A DNA stretch of 64,000 nucleotides from Halopseudomonas pelagia. GTDB taxonomy: Bacteria; Pseudomonadota; Gammaproteobacteria; Pseudomonadales; Pseudomonadaceae. Shown here one piece after another: positions 61,401 through 64,000 of the stretch. Position 1 is the first letter of the stretch. Each line of letters starts with the position of its first letter. The notes under the pieces were generated by a model. It was not told the DNA's origin and ran no database searches. It saw only the letters and a list, made by a program, of their open reading frames with translations. The position numbers were made by a program, and so were the translations under genes. The stretch is taken from contig NZ_CP033116.1 of the NCBI RefSeq assembly GCF_009497895.1, positions 682,001-746,000 on the forward strand, in the 5' to 3' direction.

Positions 61401-62635
61401 GTCGTGAGCGTGAGCGTTACAAGCTGCCCTACGGCGCGGTTATTTCGATCAAGGAAGGCGAGAAAGTGACCGCCGGCCAGGTCGTTGCCAAGTGGGATCC
61501 GCACACTCACCCCATCGTCACCGAGATCTCCGGTACCGTGGCCTTCTTTGGTATGGAAGAGAACATCACCATCAAGCGTACCGCTGATGAGTTGACTGGT
61601 CTGACCAACCTGGAAGTCATGGATGCCAAGGATCGTCCGGCAGCCGGCAAGGACATCCGTCCGGCCGTGAAGCTGGTGGACGAGAAGGGCAAGGAATTGC
61701 TGTTGCCGGGTACTGATGTACCTGCGCAGTACTTCCTGCCGGCCAACGCGCTGGTCAACCTGTCTGATGGTGCCAAGGTGAACGTGGGTGACGTTGTTGC
61801 CCGTATTCCCCAGGAAACCTCCAAGACCCGTGACATCACTGGTGGTCTGCCGCGTGTTGCCGACTTGTTCGAAGCACGTCGTCCGAAGGAGCCTTCGATT
61901 CTGGCGGAAATCAGCGGCACGATTTCCTTCGGCAAGGAAACCAAGGGCAAGCGTCGTCTGGTCATTACCCCGACTGACGGCAGCGAGCAGTACGAAGAGC
62001 TGATTCCGAAATGGCGTCACCTGAACGTGTTCGAAGGTGAGCAGGTTACTAAGGGTGAAGTTATTTCCGATGGTCCGAGCAATCCGCACGATATCCTGCG
62101 TTTGCTGGGTGTCAGCGCGCTGGCCAAGTACATCGTCAACGAAATTCAGGACGTGTACCGCCTGCAGGGTGTGAAGATCAACGATAAGCACATCGAGGTG
62201 ACCATTCGCCAGATGCTGCGCAAGGTCGAAATCACTGACACCGGTGATTCCAACTTCATCAAGGGCGATCAGGTCGAACTGACCCACGCCCTGGAAGAGA
62301 ACGAATCGTTGGCCAAACAGGACAAGTTCCTGGCCAAGTACGAGCACGTTCTGCTGGGTATCACCAAGGCGTCGCTGTCGACCGAATCGTTCATCTCCGC
62401 GGCTTCCTTCCAGGAAACCACGCGGGTACTGACCGAGGCTGCCGTTACTGGCAAGAGCGATCACCTGCGCGGCCTGAAAGAGAACGTGGTTGTGGGTCGT
62501 CTGATCCCGGCCGGTACTGGTCTGGCTTACCATGCCGAGCGCAAGCGTCAGCGCATGGCAGACAAACCAGCCAAGGTAAGTGCGGTAGAAATCGAACAGG
62601 CACTGTCCGATGCATTGAATTCGGGTAATGACTGA
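58436..62635 (+). CDS. rpoC: RNA polymerase beta-prime subunit
   Basis: Catalytic beta-prime subunit, 1399 residues. It starts with TTG at 58436 ([20 protein letters not shown] after the initiator), supported by GAGGAG 8 bp upstream and by the conserved N-terminus. N-terminal zinc site [20 protein letters not shown]; the Mg-binding NADFDGDQM lies near residue 458. No gaps or frameshifts are visible. Confidence 0.99.
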   Translation: MKDLLNLLKSQGQIEEFDSLRIGLASPEMIRSWSYGEVKKPETINYRTFKPERDGLFCAKIFGPVKDYECLCGKYKRLKHRGVICEKCGVEVALAKVRRERMGHIELASPVAHIWFLKSLPSRIGLLLDMTLRDIERVLYFESYLVIEPGMTTLEKGQLLNDEQYFEALEEFGDDFDARMGAEAIFELLSAMDLVHEIAVLREEIPQTTSETKIKKLSKRLKLMEAFHGSGNKPEWMVLTVLPVLPPDLRPLVPLDGGRFATSDLNDLYRRVINRNNRLKRLLDLSAPDIIVRNEKRMLQESVDALLDNGRRGRAITGTNKRPLKSLADMIKGKQGRFRQNLLGKRVDYSGRSVIVVGPTLRLHQCGLPKKMALELFKPFIFGKLEHRGLATTIKAAKKMVERELPEVWDILADVIREHPVLLNRAPTLHRLGIQAFEPVLIEGKAIQLHPLVCAAYNADFDGDQMAVHVPLTLEAQLEARALMMSTNNILSPASGEPIIVPSQDVVLGLYYMTRTRINAKGEGMRFSGVNEVEMAYRSGQVELHALVKVRITETVKHKDDSWTTETRIVDTTVGRALLFQILPKGLPYELVDQPLKKKAISKLINQCYRVVGLKETVIFADQLMYTGFAYSTISGASIGVNDFVIPDEKAHIIDAATEEVKEIEDQYASGLVTQGEKYNKVIDLWSKANDEISKAMMDNLKSTRVLDRDGKEVEQESFNSMYMMADSGARGSAAQIRQLAGMRGLMAKPDGSIIETPITANFREGLNVLQYFISTHGARKGLADTALKTANSGYLTRRLVDVAQDLVITETDCGTDRGLVMAPHIEGGDIVEPLGERVLGRTIARDVIKPGSDEVIVPGGTLIDEKWVEFLELNSVDEVIVRSPISCETRYGVCRTCYGRDLARGHLINIGEAVGVIAAQSIGEPGTQLTMRTFHIGGAASRTSAADSVQVKAAGVIRLHNLKHVERADGCLVAVSRSGELALADEFGRERERYKLPYGAVISIKEGEKVTAGQVVAKWDPHTHPIVTEISGTVAFFGMEENITIKRTADELTGLTNLEVMDAKDRPAAGKDIRPAVKLVDEKGKELLLPGTDVPAQYFLPANALVNLSDGAKVNVGDVVARIPQETSKTRDITGGLPRVADLFEARRPKEPSILAEISGTISFGKETKGKRRLVITPTDGSEQYEELIPKWRHLNVFEGEQVTKGEVISDGPSNPHDILRLLGVSALAKYIVNEIQDVYRLQGVKINDKHIEVTIRQMLRKVEITDTGDSNFIKGDQVELTHALEENESLAKQDKFLAKYEHVLLGITKASLSTESFISAASFQETTRVLTEAAVTGKSDHLRGLKENVVVGRLIPAGTGLAYHAERKRQRMADKPAKVSAVEIEQALSDALNSGND

Positions 62636-62668
62636 TTAGGCTGTCGGCGCCCTCGGGCGCCGCTGACC

Positions 62669-62697
62669 TTGACGAGCGGGGCCGGTCTCTATAGAAT
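62669..62697 (+). promoter_or_regulatory. Promoter of the str operon (rpsL)
   Basis: TTGACG, 17 bp, TAGAAT, 85 bp before the rpsL ATG. Good sigma-70 match behind the GC-rich hairpin that ends rpoC. Confidence 0.7.
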
Positions 62698-62781
62698 TCC
62701 GTACCCCTAAAATTGGCGGGGCGCCTTGTCCTGCCATTTTTTATTTAATATGTCTGATAGACATCAGTGGAGTTTTGCTAG

Positions 62782-63153
62782 ATGGCGACAATTAACCAGC
62801 TGGTTCGCAAGCCGCGTAAGCGCGTTGCTGAAAAAAGCGACGTGCCAGCGCTGCAGAACTGCCCGCAGCGTCGTGGTGTGTGTACACGTGTATACACAAC
62901 TACGCCGAAGAAGCCGAACTCGGCTCTGCGTAAAGTCTGCCGTGTCCGTTTGACCAACGGCTACGAAGTTTCATCCTATATCGGTGGTGAAGGTCACAAC
63001 CTGCAAGAGCACAGCGTCGTACTGATTCGCGGCGGCCGTGTGAAGGATTTGCCAGGTGTGCGTTACCACACTGTTCGCGGTTCTCTGGATACCTCAGGTG
63101 TCAAAGACCGTCGTCAGGGTCGTTCCAAGTACGGCGCCAAGCGTCCGAAGTAA
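62782..63153 (+). CDS. rpsL: 30S ribosomal protein S12
   Basis: Decoding-centre protein, 123 residues from [20 protein letters not shown]. Lys43 in [13 protein letters not shown] and the lysine of [16 protein letters not shown] are both unchanged, the streptomycin-sensitive form. First gene of the str operon; rpsG follows 97 bp later. Confidence 0.98.
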   Translation: MATINQLVRKPRKRVAEKSDVPALQNCPQRRGVCTRVYTTTPKKPNSALRKVCRVRLTNGYEVSSYIGGEGHNLQEHSVVLIRGGRVKDLPGVRYHTVRGSLDTSGVKDRRQGRSKYGAKRPK

Positions 63154-63250
63154 AGTTGAATTCATTTTTCCTGAGTCGATAAGAGTAAGGTCAGGCGTAA
63201 CCAGATGGTTATGGTCCTGGGCTAACCTGAAGACCGTTTGAGGGCTTATC

Positions 63251-63724
63251 ATGCCAAGACGTCGCGTAGCAGCAAAACGTGAGATCCTGCCAGAACCAAA
63301 GTACGGCAGCCAGATTCTCGCCAAATTTATGAACCACGTAATGGAAAGCGGCAAGAAAGCTGTCGCTGAAAGCATCGTTTACGGTGCCCTGGACAAGGTC
63401 AAGGAACGTACCAAGACCGAAGATCCCGTTGAGCTGTTCGAAAGAGCGCTTGATGCCATTGCGCCGCTGGTTGAAGTTAAATCCCGTCGTGTCGGCGGTG
63501 CCACCTATCAGGTGCCGGTTGAAGTGCGTCCCTCCCGTCGTAACGCTTTGGCGATGCGTTGGTTGGTTGATGCTGCCCGTAAGCGTGGCGAGAAGTCCAT
63601 GGCTTTGCGTCTGGCTGGTGAGCTGGTCGATGCGTCTGAAGGTAAAGGCGCCGCGGTTAAGAAGCGTGAAGATGTGCATCGTATGGCTGAAGCCAACAAA
63701 GCCTTCTCTCACTATCGCTTCTAA
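63251..63724 (+). CDS. rpsG: 30S ribosomal protein S7
   Basis: Primary assembly protein of the 30S head, 157 residues from [20 protein letters not shown]. Conserved [20 protein letters not shown] and [19 protein letters not shown]. It also represses the str operon in enterobacteria. It ends 23 bp before fusA. Confidence 0.98.
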   Translation: MPRRRVAAKREILPEPKYGSQILAKFMNHVMESGKKAVAESIVYGALDKVKERTKTEDPVELFERALDAIAPLVEVKSRRVGGATYQVPVEVRPSRRNALAMRWLVDAARKRGEKSMALRLAGELVDASEGKGAAVKKREDVHRMAEANKAFSHYRF

Positions 63725-63747
63725 TCTAAGCGACTCAGGAGAATATT

Positions 63748-64000
63748 GTGGCCCGTGTAACGCCTATTAATCTGTACCGGAATATTGGTATTTGCGCGCA
63801 TGTAGATGCGGGCAAAACCACGACTACGGAACGGATTCTGTTTTACACCGGCGTCAACCACAAGATGGGTGAGGTGCACGATGGTGCAGCCACCATGGAC
63901 TGGATGGCGCAGGAGCAGGAGCGGGGGATCACCATTACCTCCGCTGCTACGACGGCCTTCTGGGAAGGTTCTGAGAAGCAGTATCCGCGCCATCGGGTCA
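63748..64000 (+). CDS. fusA: Elongation factor G (N-terminus only, cut by window edge)
   Basis: Translocation GTPase. Start codon GTG at 63748 behind CAGGAG; only the first 84 codons are inside the window. The P-loop [15 protein letters not shown] and switch I stretch [20 protein letters not shown] are diagnostic. The str order rpsL-rpsG-fusA supports the call. The rest of the gene, and probably tufA, lies to the right. Confidence 0.96.
   Translation, partial: MARVTPINLYRNIGICAHVDAGKTTTTERILFYTGVNHKMGEVHDGAATMDWMAQEQERGITITSAATTAFWEGSEKQYPRHRV

Noticed and set aside
58511..62533. Long antisense frames (626 and 613 residues) opposite rpoC
   Set aside because: Shadow frames of rpoC with His/Gln/Val-rich composition and no family motif.

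Overview
The window is a chromosomal segment of a gammaproteobacterium of the Pseudomonas group. Evidence is the typical pseudomonad gene order around the class II polyhydroxyalkanoate (PHA) locus (ubiE-ubiJ-ubiB-hisI-hisE-tatABC on one side, DUF971-hslU-hslV-SPOR-argS-priA on the other), the amiE-amiB pair, the birA-coaX-SPOR-tRNA-tuf-secE-nusG-rplKAJL-rpoBC-rpsLG-fusA order, and pseudomonad-like rRNA. The genus cannot be fixed by reading alone. The Halopseudomonas (P. pertucinogena) lineage is a reasonable guess.

Layout. 1-1590 is a lipoprotein carboxylesterase running off the left edge (minus). 1781-7772 is a tight minus-strand run: ubiE, ubiJ, ubiB (ubiquinone), hisI, hisE (histidine), tatA, tatB, tatC (folded-protein export) and rsmE. 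7943-15086 is the PHA storage locus. A PHA_gran_rgn protein and three phasins, one of them PhaF with a histone-like tail, lie on the plus strand. They converge on phaC1-phaZ-phaC2-phaD on the minus strand. 15331-22544 (minus) holds a DUF971 gene, hslVU behind a sigma-32-type promoter, a SPOR protein, argS and priA. 22769-26600 (plus) holds rpmE, a thermonuclease-like protein, an M48 metalloprotease lipoprotein and malic enzyme.

26647-37436 is an amide-utilisation region. A minus-strand cluster fmdA, fmdB, a GAF/AAA+ sigma-54 activator, amiE and amiB is divergent from a five-gene UrtABCDE-type ABC transporter. The 440-bp intergenic region carries two good sigma-54 promoters facing away from each other and three copies of an 11-bp palindrome between them. 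I read this as one nitrogen-scavenging regulon: import of short amides or urea, hydrolysis to ammonia, and control by the enclosed activator.

37510-43507 is a complete rRNA operon: four tandem promoters, boxA, 16S, tRNA-Ile, tRNA-Ala, 23S, 5S and terminator. An intact IS66-family element (43551-46100) with a perfect 8-bp target duplication sits just behind its terminator. An inverted REP pair and short heptamer repeats follow. 46513-64000 is the information-processing cluster: birA, coaX, a SPOR protein, four tRNAs (Tyr, Gly, Thr, Trp), tuf, secE, nusG, rplKAJL, rpoBC, rpsL, rpsG and the start of fusA, which is cut by the right edge.

The most interesting points are the dual sigma-54 amide regulon, the third phasin with a shared operator-like box, a broken tRNA-Ile-like fragment inside the rRNA spacer, and the well-preserved IS66 insertion with internal repeats.
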